From Phaeosaccion multiseriatum (taxonomy: Eukaryota > Ochrophyta, other classes): DNA of 64,000 bases. Numbering within the stretch: the stretch's first letter is position 1; every line of letters starts with the position of its first letter. Below, in pieces: positions 21,912 to 41,311 of the stretch. The stretch covers positions 1,426,001-1,490,000 of the forward strand of contig OZ218954.1 in assembly GCA_965112735.1 (NCBI GenBank), given 5' to 3'. A model generated the notes under the pieces. That model was not told where the DNA came from. It ran no database searches and saw only the letters and a list, made by a program, of their open reading frames with translations. Made by a program: the position numbers and the translations under genes.

Positions 21912-23455
21912 ATGCAGGCCCTAGCGCCCGAGGGGAGAGCAACTCTGGTCCGCTCTGTTTCCTTGAAGAGTTTAGGCTTCCGGAAGAACAGTAAGGGGGA
22001 TGTGAGTGAGCGAGCAGGAGTGGGTGTTGCGAAGGCAAGCGGAGGTCAGCTCAAGAAGGTGAGAGCGACTCAGGGAAGCGAGCAAAGTGTCAGCATTAGG
22101 CCAAAGAAATTCAATCTTAACGCCCCTGATAAAGCTTCCTCCGTCCCCACTCGCTTCGCGTACACTATCAGGGGCGGAGACTCTATGAAGCCCTCGAGAG
22201 GGGGGCAATTCAATCTTAACGCCCCTGATAAAGCTTCCTCCGTCCCCACTCGCTTCGCGTACACTATCAGGGGCGGAGACTCTATGAAGCCCTCGAGAGG
22301 GGGGCAAGCTTCCGCTCTCTATTCACGCTGGTGAAGAAGCTCGTTGGCAAACACGGAAATAAGAGCTTGGAGCAGCCCATTGAGAAACAGGGCTCTCCCA
22401 TGCTTTGGGCTGCGTTCTACGGTCGGCTGGATGTCGTGGACCTTCTGTTGGATGAAGGGGCCTCATTCAGCAGCAGTAGCGGCCCTGACGGGGACACGCC
22501 ACTCATGGTAGCCAGTACCAATGGACATGACCAGGTGGTCAAACGGCTGCTGCATGTCGGAGCCGCTGTCGACCAAGCCAACCTCTCAGGGGTCACGCCT
22601 TTGAGCTACGCCTCTGAGCATGGACATTCCACAATAGTGCAGCAGCTCCTCTCCGCGCGTGCGGGCATCAACGCAGCCAACGTTGAGGGTGCCACTCCAC
22701 TCCTCTTTGCTTCTCAACACGGGCACACCTCCATCGTAGAGCAGCTCCTTTCAGCCGAAGCAGACGTGAATGAAGCTGACGATAGGCGAAGGAATCCGCT
22801 CCTAATGGCGTCGCAAAACGGACATAGCAACGTAGTACAGCAGCTTATCGGGGCTGGCGCCAACATCGAAAAGGCTGAAAATGAAGGCGTGACTTCGCTC
22901 CACTTGTGCTCCCTACAGGGGCATGCCTCCATTGTGCAGCAGCTTCTCGATGAGCATGCCTGTGTGGATGCCAGGAACAGCGACGGCGCGACTCCACTGA
23001 TGGCAGCGGCGCGCAGCGGCCATTTGTTTGTGGTAGAGAAGCTTCTGATGGCCGGAGCAGACGCACTCGCGTATAGCATGGATGGCTTCACTCCTCTTCA
23101 CCATGCCTCTCAACAAGGGCACGACGAGGTGGTGAAACGCCTTCTCTGTGCAGGAGCAAAGGTGGAGACAGGGTCAAGAACCGGCACTTTACCCCTCCAT
23201 CTTGCCGCGCAAAATGGCCACGAGGCAGTGGTTGATTGTCTCATCTCTGCCGGATCCCTCATCGATGCCCAGAGGTCCAACAGGTTCACCCCTCTGCTTA
23301 CCGCCATCTGCAATGGCCGCCGCGGCACTGCGCTGCAGCTTCTCTCGGCGGGCGCCTCGATGGAGAAGGCCTGGGCTGTGGCACGGCGGCATAAACTCGG
23401 CCCCAAGGTTGAAGAGCGACTCAGAGAGACGAAAGCGGCCTTTTTGCGGTGTTAA
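21912..23455 (+). CDS. Ankyrin-repeat protein, ten repeats
   Basis: Model of two exons: 21912-22058 (ATG, 49 codons, basic leader ending GGQLKK with donor AAG/GTGAGA) and 22271-23455, joined in phase; about 443 aa. Exon 2 begins GRRLYEALERGASFRSLF and then has about ten ankyrin repeats of 33 aa, for example TPLMVASTNGHDQVVKRLL, TPLSYASEHGHSTIVQQLL, TPLLFASQHGHTSIVEQLL and TPLHHASQQGHDEVVKRLL. There is no other domain, so it is presumably a protein-binding scaffold of unknown partner. The retained frame of the truncated paralogue at 19996 supports the start of exon 2. The intron contains a 99-bp duplication carrying two identical acceptors; only the second gives a long frame. Confidence 0.8.
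22108..22305 (+). repeat. Perfect 99-bp tandem duplication spanning a splice acceptor
   Basis: Two identical units, 22108-22206 and 22207-22305. Each holds CGCCCCTGATA and TATCAGGGGCG as an internal inverted repeat, and the acceptor ACACTATCAG. Splicing to the first acceptor (22171) gives an early stop; splicing to the second (22270) gives the ankyrin protein. Confidence 0.9.
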
Positions 23456-24079
23456 GGCGAGTTGGACCTGATGCGAAGCATCGATCGTACGCTCAGCATG
23501 AAGAGTGGGGGTCCGCGGAGTGAGATGAGGAAGTGCGCGGACAGGGCTGAGCGAGGTTGGATTAAGAGGGGCGGGACATGACTCCTCCGAGACGCAAAGG
23601 AATGCTGCTCTCTCGATCTCTCTCTCTCGATTTCACCAATCTGGCAGCCCATACGAGCAAGCAACGCATCAGGATGAGATATCGGAGAGATACCCAGCCA
23701 AGTAGTGGGAGAGAAGTGGTAAAAGGAGAGGAGGGAAAGGGTTAAGGGAAGCGGTGGTACCTCGTTCTCCCTTAAATGTGTCGGTAACCTGTTATTTTTA
23801 ATTTTAATTTAGTTAAATGTAGTCGACGTGGGGAGGGGGGGGGGGAGAGTTTGGGGGGGGGTCTATGGGCCGGTCGGCAGCTCCTTCCGACGGGCGCCTC
23901 GGTGGACAGGGCATTCGCCTGTATCCAACCCTAATAATGTGTCTGTAACCCACAAGCAAGGGAATATGAATTGCAATTGTGTAGAACCCTTTGCAGCGCT
24001 AAACCTTTCATTCATTGTTGGAGCCTTCCTCTCTCTCTCTACAATTGCCAATAGCCTGCTTCACCTCCAGCACTCTACT
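23456..24079. other. Intergenic region
   Basis: Short stretch between the ankyrin stop and the next plausible ATG. It contains a G-run around 23835-23860. An in-frame upstream ATG at 23966 could extend the next protein by 38 residues. Nothing else seen. Confidence 0.4.
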
Positions 24080-26359
24080 ATGGCGACAAGCGCTCCTGGC
24101 TCGAATAGTGGCAGCAACGCCCCCAGCAGTGGTACCAGCTCGGATCTGTTCGCTTACCTAACGCCGCCTCCACCCGCACATCAGCCCAGGTCGGGAGGCG
24201 AGACGCATCAACCGCAGGATAACATCGACCTCGAGGCGGTAGGAGAAGGCGCAGCAGCACGTAAGGAGGTAGCAGCGAAGGTCCGTGCGGCTGCTGCGCT
24301 GGGTGAGGATGAGAGAGGGGTCCAGGGAAGGGTGAGGGAGAAAGAGGGCGGAGATACGGGGGAGCAACGAGGCGGCAAGGATGCAGTGCAGGCAGGAGAC
24401 TCAGGAAAAGAAGGAGGAGGAGAAGGTCGGGTCGGAAAGGATGCGGTGGGGGTGGGGGGGGAAGGCACGTTGGAAGGAGGACACCCCCAAGGCGGAGTAC
24501 TTCACAAGAAAGGAGAGGAAGGGAGAGGTGATGGGAAAGATAAGAAGCAGGAGCAGAGGGACGAAGAGGAGGAGTCAGAGGAGCAGGGGGGAGAAGGTGG
24601 AGAGAAAGGCATGGAGAAGGAAGCAACCACGAGGGCAGGAGATGCAAGCGGAGCTAAGGCAAGGCGAAAGAAGCGCGACAATGACGACGATAAGGGAGAG
24701 GAGGAAGACCATGAGGATGTGATAGCGGAGCCGTGGTCGTTGAAGCGTCTCCGATCGAGCACGGCGGACTCAGCGGAGAAGTCCGACTCGCTCTCCCAGA
24801 AGAGGAGGAAGGCGGCGGTGAGCAGCCGCTCCACCGATGAGGCCCCGACGACAAGAAGTAAGGCGACAAGGGCCCCCGCGGGACGAGGAGGGGGGGGCTC
24901 GAGCTTCAAGAGGTTCTCGAAGGGGAAGAAGCAGCTGCCAGCGACCGGCGCGACTCGCAAAACGGCAACGGCACAGTCCTCTTCGCCCAAGAAGAAGCCC
25001 GACAGCACAGCCGGTGGGCGGGGCGCGAAGAGGATCACGGGCGGAACAAGTACCCGCAGCAGTCGCAGGAAGGAGGCCCAGAACAGGCTCGAGACGCCGC
25101 CCCCGGCTCTGAAGAGGAAGCAGCTGCAGATGAGCAAGCGATCCCCGCCAGCGCCTGCGAAGCAAACCGTCGCGGCGAAGGCTCGTCATCAAGGAGCAGA
25201 CGATGCTTCAACTACTTTCTTACTGGGCGTGAAGAAGGCTGGGAAGCAGCGCCGCGTGTCTGAGGAGATTGGCAACGAGGGTGCGGCCGACTTGGATAAT
25301 GAAACGCCAGCAGCTTCATCACAGGAAGGCCACCCGAGGGGAAGCAGGGGCGGAGGCAAGGCGGCTCGGCATGGCGCAACGACGCCTCAGCGGACGGACA
25401 AGAGACCGAGGGAGGCGAGGCCTAAGGCTCCCGCGCCAGGCACCGGACAGTCCCGTGCCGTCGCCGAGAGGCTCCGCGCCGAGATGGAAGCGGAGATGGA
25501 GGCAGACGTCTCCGAGCTCCGCGGGTGTTATAAAACCATCAGTTAAGGAGGAGAAGAGAGGGAGTTGCCGGAGGGGCCCTGGGTGTGGTACAGTTCGGTT
25601 CATGTACCACCACCGCGTCTTGTTTCGCCTCTGCCTTCTCATTGCCGATACTTCTCTCATGCCTATAGCGCTAGCAATGCCTCCGAAGCTGTAATCTGCC
25701 TGCTATTTCGCACTGAACCTTAGCCTCCCGACTGGCGTGTTGGTGTGACTCCTCCTCGCTGGCGCTCTCTCTTCCAATCTCCTTCTCCCCAGTTGGACAG
25801 GCGAAGCGAGAGGTGGGAGGGTGGCTGCGTGACCTGGAGAAGGGCACTAAGGGAAGCCTGGAAGGCTCCAAGGAAGCGTACATTGGCTCCTCTCGGCGAG
25901 CGTGCAGGGAGTCCCTTGCGGCCGCGGACAAGAGGCTCCAGGCCTTGGAAGGCTCCCTCCTCAAGCATGACAGAAGTGTGCGTGTGTGTGCGTGCGTGCC
26001 CGCCTTTCCTCCTTTGTTGGTGGGGCTTATGTCCCTTGACAAGATACTTTCACTCTCGACAGCGCCATGTGACATCCACTCTCCCGTACCTCGCTCGCTG
26101 CTGACCGTGGCTGTCTCGCTGTTCATGAATGACCTGACCCCTGCGCTCTGCTCACCTGTCTGCCTTCCTGTCTGTCTGTCTGTCTGTCTGCCTGCCTGTC
26201 TGTCTGCCTGTCTGCCTATCTGCCTGTCTGCCTGCCTACTTGGTGCAATAGGACGTTGAAAAGAAGTTGCAGAGGCGTTCAGACTTGGCCTCCACTTGCG
26301 TGCGCCGGTACGAGGAGGACATTGCTGCGGTGGTCAGGGATGCTTTGAAGGACCACTGA
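24080..26359 (+). CDS. Disordered charged protein with coiled-coil C-terminus, function unknown
   Basis: Not recognised. The main exon opens at ATG 24080 (purine at -3; an alternative in-frame ATG is at 23966) and runs to about 25540. Its composition is first Gly/Glu/Lys-rich (residues about 60-210), then basic with many Lys/Arg, Ser and Pro (KKKP, RSSRRKEAQ, KRPREARPKAP), typical of a disordered nuclear or chromatin protein. It ends in a helix, RAEMEAEMEADVSELR. Two downstream exons continue the helix: about 25801-25977 (EVGGWLRDLEKGTKGSLEG, SLAAADKRLQALEGSLLKHD) and 26252-26359 (DVEKKLQRRSDLASTCVRRY, AAVVRDALKDH, stop). The last two exons join in phase 0. The donor of the first exon is not resolved. 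A nuclear role is inference from composition only. Confidence 0.55.
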
Positions 26360-27143
26360 GACGCCCCAGAAAACGGCACACAGTGTCAGGACGAGCGAGA
26401 GGGGGGCTCAAGCTCGACGGACTTGGGAGGATTAAGGAGAGGGGGAGAGGGGGGGAGCGGGTAGGGGGCAGCGGGCGGGGCGGGGCGGGGGGGGGGAAGG
26501 ACGTCAGGAGAACTGCTGCGCTCGCGGAAAGCGGAGGGGTACTAAGAGGGGTCCAGAGGATCGACACGCACGCGCGCACGCACGCACGCACACACAGAGC
26601 GGTGGGAGGCAGTGAGAAGGAGAAAGCTCGCTCAAGCCGGTCCTCATCTCGACGGTGCTGAGCTTCAGCGAGTGGGGACTGCCCTTTCCCATCGGCGGGT
26701 GGGTGGGAGGCTATCGCGCAAAGGCACAGGAGTATAGGCACAAATGGTATTTAATTCGTAAAGTAAAAGGGAGCGTGAGAGGCAGGGGATGGATCGAGAC
26801 GCAGCGGGGGCGGCAAGGCAAGGCCAACATCAGTGTTCTCTCCTCTCTCACGCTTTCAGCACCAAGAAGCAGGTAGAGGTGTCAACGAGGGAGATACATA
26901 CACACACCTTGGTCATAAAAATGCTTTGGTGGATAGCATAATCTTTAGGCTAGCTAGGGTTCTTGGATACGAAACAACAAGCAACGCCACCTCTCCAGTC
27001 ACATTCGCCACTTGCGCTGCTGCCGAACCGGGCGCACGTCGGGCTTGTTCCCTTGAGGTGGAAGCGGCGCCTGCCGGTCGACTTCGGCAGCTACTCTCGT
27101 GGGACTTTTCTATCACGCGCTCCTGCCATCGTCGTTGGCCTTA
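26360..27143. other. Intergenic region
   Basis: Contains G-rich runs (26397-26505), a (CGCA)n stretch near 26568-26590 and otherwise unremarkable sequence. I see no supported gene. Confidence 0.4.
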
Positions 27144-27607
27144 ATGGCCAAGTCCCGAGTCTCCATAAGTCGGTTGTGTTGCTGCCCTCAATGGATTGGG
27201 GCATCTCGTCATCACGACTATCCTCAGCAGCCTCACACCACTCTCATCGCAGCAGCGGCTCTACTTGTTCGGGGCACCCTCTCGGTGTCGCTGTCTCAAG
27301 TTACCCCCTCGCCTTTCTCTTTCCTCTCTCTGCCTCCCCCTCGGCCTCCCTATGTCCTACTGGTGCCTCACCCTCCTGCTGCCTCATCGCTCAGGCCGCC
27401 CGAGAGGAGGCGGAGAGCTTGCTGCCCCCCACACACGAACTGCGCCTGGCGGTGGCGGCGGCCCACGCGTGCTTCTACAAACAAGTCCTTGACCCCACCC
27501 GCGATGCGTTGCACTTCGCTTTCGCTGGCATGAAAGAGCCGCACCTGGAGATATCCGCCTCTGCCCTGGAGTCCATTGGAGAAGGCAAATTGGGCAATGG
27601 CCTGTGA
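27144..27607 (+). CDS. Possible small two-exon gene, unknown
   Basis: Tentative. ATG at 27144 opens 47 codons to a GT donor at 27285. An acceptor at 27391-27394 (TCAG, preceded by a pyrimidine-rich stretch) leads in phase to a 70-codon exon ending at the stop at 27605-27607. The second exon encodes a helical-looking stretch (EEAESLLPPTHELRLAVAAA, HACFYKQVLDPTRDALHFAF) that looks more protein-like than its shadow frames. The total is about 117 aa. I do not recognise it, and the intron is a guess from splice signals. Confidence 0.3.
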
Positions 27608-28088
27608 GTGTGGAGCAGCATCGCATCATCTCGCTTATCCACGGAGAGCGCGAAGGCGTGAGTGCCTATGCTGTTCTTGGGGCGGCTGTGAATGAGCGAC
27701 TCGGGGAGAGCAGGTACTGTAGCACCAGCCCAGCGAGGCATTCGTAACAAGACTCTGAGCGGGGCGAGGACGGCAAGATGCAACATGAAGTCCACTCTGA
27801 CGGCAGACTCTGAGAAACGAGTCACCGGTGTTTTACTGGTGCTCGTACTGCCACTGCTCCTCTTCTTGACTTCTTGGACCTTTAATGCCATCCCATGTCT
27901 CCTCCAATTCAATGTTACTTGCTCTCTCTCTCTCTCTCTCTCTTCAAAGCGACTTTGCTCCAGCGGTACGACGACCCTCGACTGTCCTTTTCAGAAGAGA
28001 GGATAAAGTGCCGCATGCACTATTCCCATCCCTAGAGCGACTTGCAAGAAGTCCGATTAAGACTTCAATTCGATTCAAGTCCATGCAT
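27608..28088. other. Intergenic region between converging genes
   Basis: 3' flank shared by the tentative plus-strand gene and MIOS on the minus strand. It contains a (CT)n run at 27921-27944. No gene seen. Confidence 0.4.
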
Positions 28089-37164
<9,076 letters not shown>

Positions 37165-37422
37165 GATGCAATGTTTCGATGATCCAATAGATACCGAAGA
37201 CAAGAAAGCGGATTCCACCTCCTTAAGAATGCTCTTCTGCTCTCAGTACGATCCTCTCCTCGATTCCCATGAGACTACACTACCAGCACTTCCACGCATG
37301 CATGCTGCTTTGGTTTTACGCTCCGTGAGGAAAGACAAAGACAGCAAGGAAAAATGGCGACGATTTCTGGATAATAACGTGTGAACTTGGTAGTAGCGCA
37401 CATGCTCAACGCGATGATCTCC

Positions 37423-37508
37423 CTATCCCCACCCTCTAACTGGCGGAGATGCGGTTACGAGTCGGGTTCTTTCGTATAGAAACGTCGGGAAAGCCGTATC
37501 ACCCACTT
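37423..37508. repeat. 86-bp dispersed repeat, copy 1
   Basis: Begins CTATCCCCACCCTCTAACTG. It differs from 38147-38232 at three positions, all of which change the deduced minus-strand peptide. Confidence 0.9.
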
Positions 37509-37613
37509 TGGTGATGACCTTCTTTCCCGCAAGGGATTCAAGTTCATTTTTATGATGACGAACTTTCGCTGAGCTTTGCCATGAGCGAGACCGGGCGCTA
37601 TATACCTTGTTAC

Positions 37614-37675
37614 AATGCCTTTGAATGTCTGACCCCCACCCACCCAGTAGGATTAGCTTTGCTTGAAAGACGATG
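37614..37675. repeat. 62-bp dispersed repeat, copy 1
   Basis: Begins AATGCCTTTGAATGTCTGAC and is identical to 40881-40942 in the same orientation. The two copies bracket the GT61 gene. Confidence 0.92.
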
Positions 37676-38146
37676 TGGGAAAGAAAAGAAGAGGTCCGGC
37701 ACTCAACACCGTGGAGGCTACTGTCGGCACTCAACACCGACACAGCCTCCTAAGCTCTTCTTCCCTCTTCCACGGAGGCCCCGGCTCTCAACACCAAGGC
37801 AGGCCTCCTTGGCCGACACAAGCGCTCTGTCCGGGCCCAGGACAAGAGGCTCGCTTTCCACCACACCAGTATCTACTCTCCTCCTTGACAGTGTGCTCCA
37901 CTCTTCCTGGGCTCTGTCTCCGCCGCCTCAGTAAGTGACAGCACACGCCAAGGTCTCTCCTCTTCTGAAAAATCTAAATTCCCTGCTTCACTGACATACT
38001 GTACATCTCCCCAGAGGGGACCCCCCCCTTGGGGCGGTACCAAGCACCTACGCTGGCGCTTCGCCCTGCTGGCTCCCATGTCTCCCACCTCGTCCTCGTC
38101 TCTGTTCCGCGAGAAACAAAGTTCCGTTGCTGCGCTGCTGAACAGG

Positions 38147-38232
38147 CTATCCCCACCCTCTAACTGGCGGAGATGCGGTTACGAGTCGGGTTCTTTCGTA
38201 TAGAACCGTCGAGAAAGCCTTATCACCCACTT
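38147..38232. repeat. 86-bp dispersed repeat, copy 2
   Basis: Second copy of the repeat at 37423-37508, same orientation, 83 of 86 bases identical by eye. Confidence 0.9.
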
Positions 38233-38605
38233 GTCGGTCTCTTGGTAGAGCCACCTCTCTCTGCCTGGAGTCCCGGGAGATAACCCCCAAGCTGGTGCTT
38301 TCGTTCCCGTCAAAGAGGAGAGTTGGGAGAAGTGATAAATTATTGCTAAGAGGGCAAGAGCACTATCCTTCGTGTCCTGCCCCCCCCCCCCTCTATCCTT
38401 GCTACAGCGCGCGTACCGGCGGGTAGAGTGTTACGGTCTTGCCTCCATGCAGTTGCAGCAGAGTTCAGACGCCGCGTGTAGTACCATAGCAAGGGTTTCC
38501 GAGACCGACACTTCTCTCATTCTGTGCAGACGATGCAGACCCCCGAACTTACATAGCAGCGGCGCTTCATCCACAAGTTCCTTGGAAGGGCACGAAAGAA
38601 AACCC

Positions 38606-39639
38606 CTACAGCCGGCGACGTAGTCCCGTTTCGGCACACCCCCGAACGAACTCTGCCAGATGCGTGGCGTTTACGAGGGTGACCTCCCGATGGATCGGAT
38701 TCGCCGATATGGGTGGCGTCGAGTACAGGGGAGTATATTGCTTGTGTCGGTGCCCAAACCTTCTCGCCAAGTTGTGAAAGTCAGCCTTAAAGTACCCGTC
38801 ACATTTCTTACAACAACCCCCCTCGCAGGCACCCGGGTTTACGACCACTATAGTATTATTCTGATCACGAGACAGATGAGCGTGTTTGGGTACATCTTTG
38901 CAGCAAAAGCCGAAGTTCTGCTTGATCTCAACCACTGTCGAGCCAGCCTTCATCCAAACCAGGTTGGTCAATTGCGCTCCGTGAACCGAGAGGAACACTC
39001 GTGCGCGTCGAACGCTCGCCATCTGTTGCAGGTAGCTGGTCTGGGAAAAGTCCGCCAGCTCCACACACAGACCTTGTGCGAGTAAGGCATCCACCACTTC
39101 TGTTATTGTACCTGTCTCCGCACCACCGAGCTGCCTCCGATACCGCAACGCGCGTTGAACCAGCAGAACGTCAATCCCGTTTTCACAAGCCCCTTTGCTC
39201 TTTCCCTTGGCTGAAGAATACGCTTTGTTGGAACGTAAAATCTTCTCCACGAGAGCATCTGCTGTCTTCATGACACCCTGCACATCCGCCCGTGTGTTCG
39301 GCCGGGCTTGCCAAGGATGAATAATGTGCTCCGCCTTCCCACCAACCTTGCTTGTGTAAATGCGACTGTATGAGGTATTGGGAGAAAAAGGCTCGTCTGA
39401 GACTCCGAGAAAGAGGTCGCCCACGTAGGGCAGTCTGTACTCACCGGCTGTGATTCCTGCAACAGTCACGGATGTTCCCTCAGCTGCCGCCTGAAGAGCC
39501 AGTCCTAGTGGGCACCAGAAGTTTTTGCTTGCACCCATCGCCACAATGTGGAACAGATTTCCTTGCGTTTGCAATCCGGAAATTCTATTCTCCACCACAA
39601 AGAGCTGCGGCAGAGCAAGAGTCGCTTTTCCCCTTTCCC

Positions 39640-39671
<32 letters not shown>

Positions 39672-40072
39672 ACCAGCACGCCCTCAACGACCACCTCTTC
39701 CACTTCCACTGCCTCGCACGTAATGAAATTTGTATCAACCTCCGAGCTGGATACCCACTTCTCCTGAATATGCTCCTTTGCCCACGCGTAATACTCCGCC
39801 CCATAACGCTTTAGGAAGTACTCAAGATTGCGTATCTCGGGGCAAAGCTTCGCCGTAGTCCACCCAGCGTAAGCTGTACTGCCATTTGCAAAGTTCGGCC
39901 CGAGGCAAGCCCCAAGAGATATGAGAGTCTCGCTGTCATTTGGCCACAAATGATGGATAAGCCCCCCTTGCCTTGGCACAGTGGATCCTTGTGATGCCCA
40001 AGATCTCCATGCCAATGCGAAGGTACTACACAGTACGAGGACTGCGACCGTCTTCTTTATTAGCTGAAGCAT
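38606..40072 (-). CDS. GT61/DUF563-type glycosyltransferase, type II membrane protein
   Basis: Uninterrupted 488-aa ORF with ATG at 40072. Residues about 6-22 form an uncleaved signal anchor (VAVLVLCSTFALAW), so the catalytic domain would face the Golgi or ER lumen. A poly-Ala run lies at 136-144. The C-terminal half carries the DUF563 signature at about residues 361-383: LSVHGAQLTNLVWMKAGSTV, then VEI. In GT61 family proteins (plant beta-1,2-xylosyltransferases and arabinosyl/xylosyltransferases, animal EOGT) this HGA-x-L-T/N segment is diagnostic. Several N-x-S/T sequons fit a lumenal protein. Donor and acceptor sugars cannot be inferred. It is intronless and lies between two direct 62-bp repeats, unlike its intron-rich neighbours. 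Confidence 0.8.
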
Positions 40073-40301
40073 TTAGTGGGAAGGGGGAGGGGCAAAAATC
40101 CAAGGCTTTTCACAGCTGGAGCCAAAAGACGGATCCAGGCCAAATCCCTGAGTTTGATGGTCAAGTACTATCAGCACCAGCCAGCCCACAAGATGGACCA
40201 GCGTCGGAAGAAGGCGCGGGAAAGCGTTAGCTATTCACATCTCAAGCAACGAGTCGATGCCCTTCTTCTTCTTGAGGCGTGTTCGGTGACCTTCCTCCTG
40301 A

Positions 40302-40538
40302 TCGACCCCTGACACACTATCCGCTATCCGCTATCGCCGGCGCCAGCCGGCGCGCTATCCGCTATCGGCAGCGTCAGCCGGCTTTGGGGGGGGGGGGGGG
40401 TTGTTGGGGCGTGCTATCCGCCAGCCGGCGCGCTATCCGCTATCGGCCGGCGCCAGCCGGCACGCTATCCGCTATCGGCCCCCGGGGGGGGCGATAGCGC
40501 GCTATCGAGAATGTGGGCGATAGTGTGTCAGGGGTCGA
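40302..40538. mobile_element. Family-B inverted-repeat element with 6-bp target duplication
   Basis: Ends TCGACCCCTGACACACTATC and its perfect reverse complement (20 bp each). The hexamer TCCTGA flanks both sides (40296-40301 and 40539-40544). The interior has CGCTATCCGCTATC words around GCCGGCGCCAGCCGGC palindromes, plus a run of about 14 G at 40386-40400. No ORF. It resembles a MITE, but I do not recognise the family. Confidence 0.85.
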
Positions 40539-40880
40539 TCCTGACCCACCCCACGGAGGACCCTGAGCGTACGGAAGGAGGAAGCGGGACGGAAGAGTTC
40601 AAAACCTTTTCTAGCTCCTACTACCCGAGACCGGCCGCGCTTTCCCGGCCCGGCCGGGTACTAGCTACGGAGGGATGTCGGGCTGGACAGCTGGACGTGT
40701 GAAGAGTTCTACAGCCTCTTCCGCTTCAGGCGTCCTGACATACAGGAGGTGATGCCCGTGGATCCCGTGAGTTAGTCTAGGTGTGTTTGCATTTGCTTGC
40801 TGGGGCGCTGCTTTCCCAAAAAAAACAAAAAAACAAAATCAAAAATCCTAAATCCCAAATCCCGACTTCGCATACACCCA

Positions 40881-40942
40881 AATGCCTTTGAATGTCTGAC
40901 CCCCACCCACCCAGTAGGATTAGCTTTGCTTGAAAGACGATG
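40881..40942. repeat. 62-bp dispersed repeat, copy 2
   Basis: Identical to 37614-37675. Confidence 0.92.
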
Positions 40943-41311
40943 AAGCATTGGAAGAGCTGTGTGTGGTGGGAAGAGGGGAAAGAGAGGGGGGAGGTGGGTG
41001 GACTCAAGACCAGGTGGGTGGGTGGCGTGGGGTGTGGATATTGGTGTGGGTTTCAGTGTGGGTGTAGGTGGGCGTGGGCGTGGGAGTGGAGAGCTGAGCA
41101 GGGGTTTTCGCCTTCGCTTGCTTGCTTCACTTCAGTCCTCCGGCCTCTAGGTCCTTATAGTTCCCTCCCTCCCTCCCGCTTTCCGAGCCATGACCGCCAT
41201 CCACTCGGGCACGTGCGAGAGAAAGAGTGTGTGTGTCCACTCGTCGTACATGTATTGCTATGCGCCAGACTGAGTGGGCCTGGTCCATTTCCTCTTGTGC
41301 TGATTGTTGCT

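Larger units (their letters stand above)
37165..38605. other. Intergenic region with dispersed repeats
   Basis: Between the MIOS start and the GT61 stop. It holds two copies of an 86-bp repeat (37423-37508, 38147-38232) and one copy of a 62-bp repeat (37614-37675). On the minus strand both 86-bp copies end an open frame with the same residues (LYERTRLVTASPPVRGWG, stop), so they may be relics of a coding sequence. No intact gene seen. Confidence 0.5.
40073..41311. other. Intergenic region
   Basis: Contains the family-B element (40302-40538), an A-rich stretch at 40816-40860 and copy 2 of the 62-bp repeat (40881-40942). The rest, including the 3' flank of EBP2, shows no gene. Confidence 0.5.

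Noticed and set aside
24078-24647. Minus-strand ORF of 189 aa opposite the disordered protein
   Set aside because: It is the antisense shadow of a Gly/Glu-rich coding region; Leu/Pro/Ser-rich composition and no start context.
27475-27912. Minus-strand 145-aa ORF
   Set aside because: It begins at a non-conserved codon and overlaps a plus-strand frame that looks more protein-like; no motif recognised.
37423-37508. The 86-bp repeat as a tRNA or small RNA gene
   Set aside because: It lacks a cloverleaf, a proper B box and a terminator; both copies instead share a protein-like frame.
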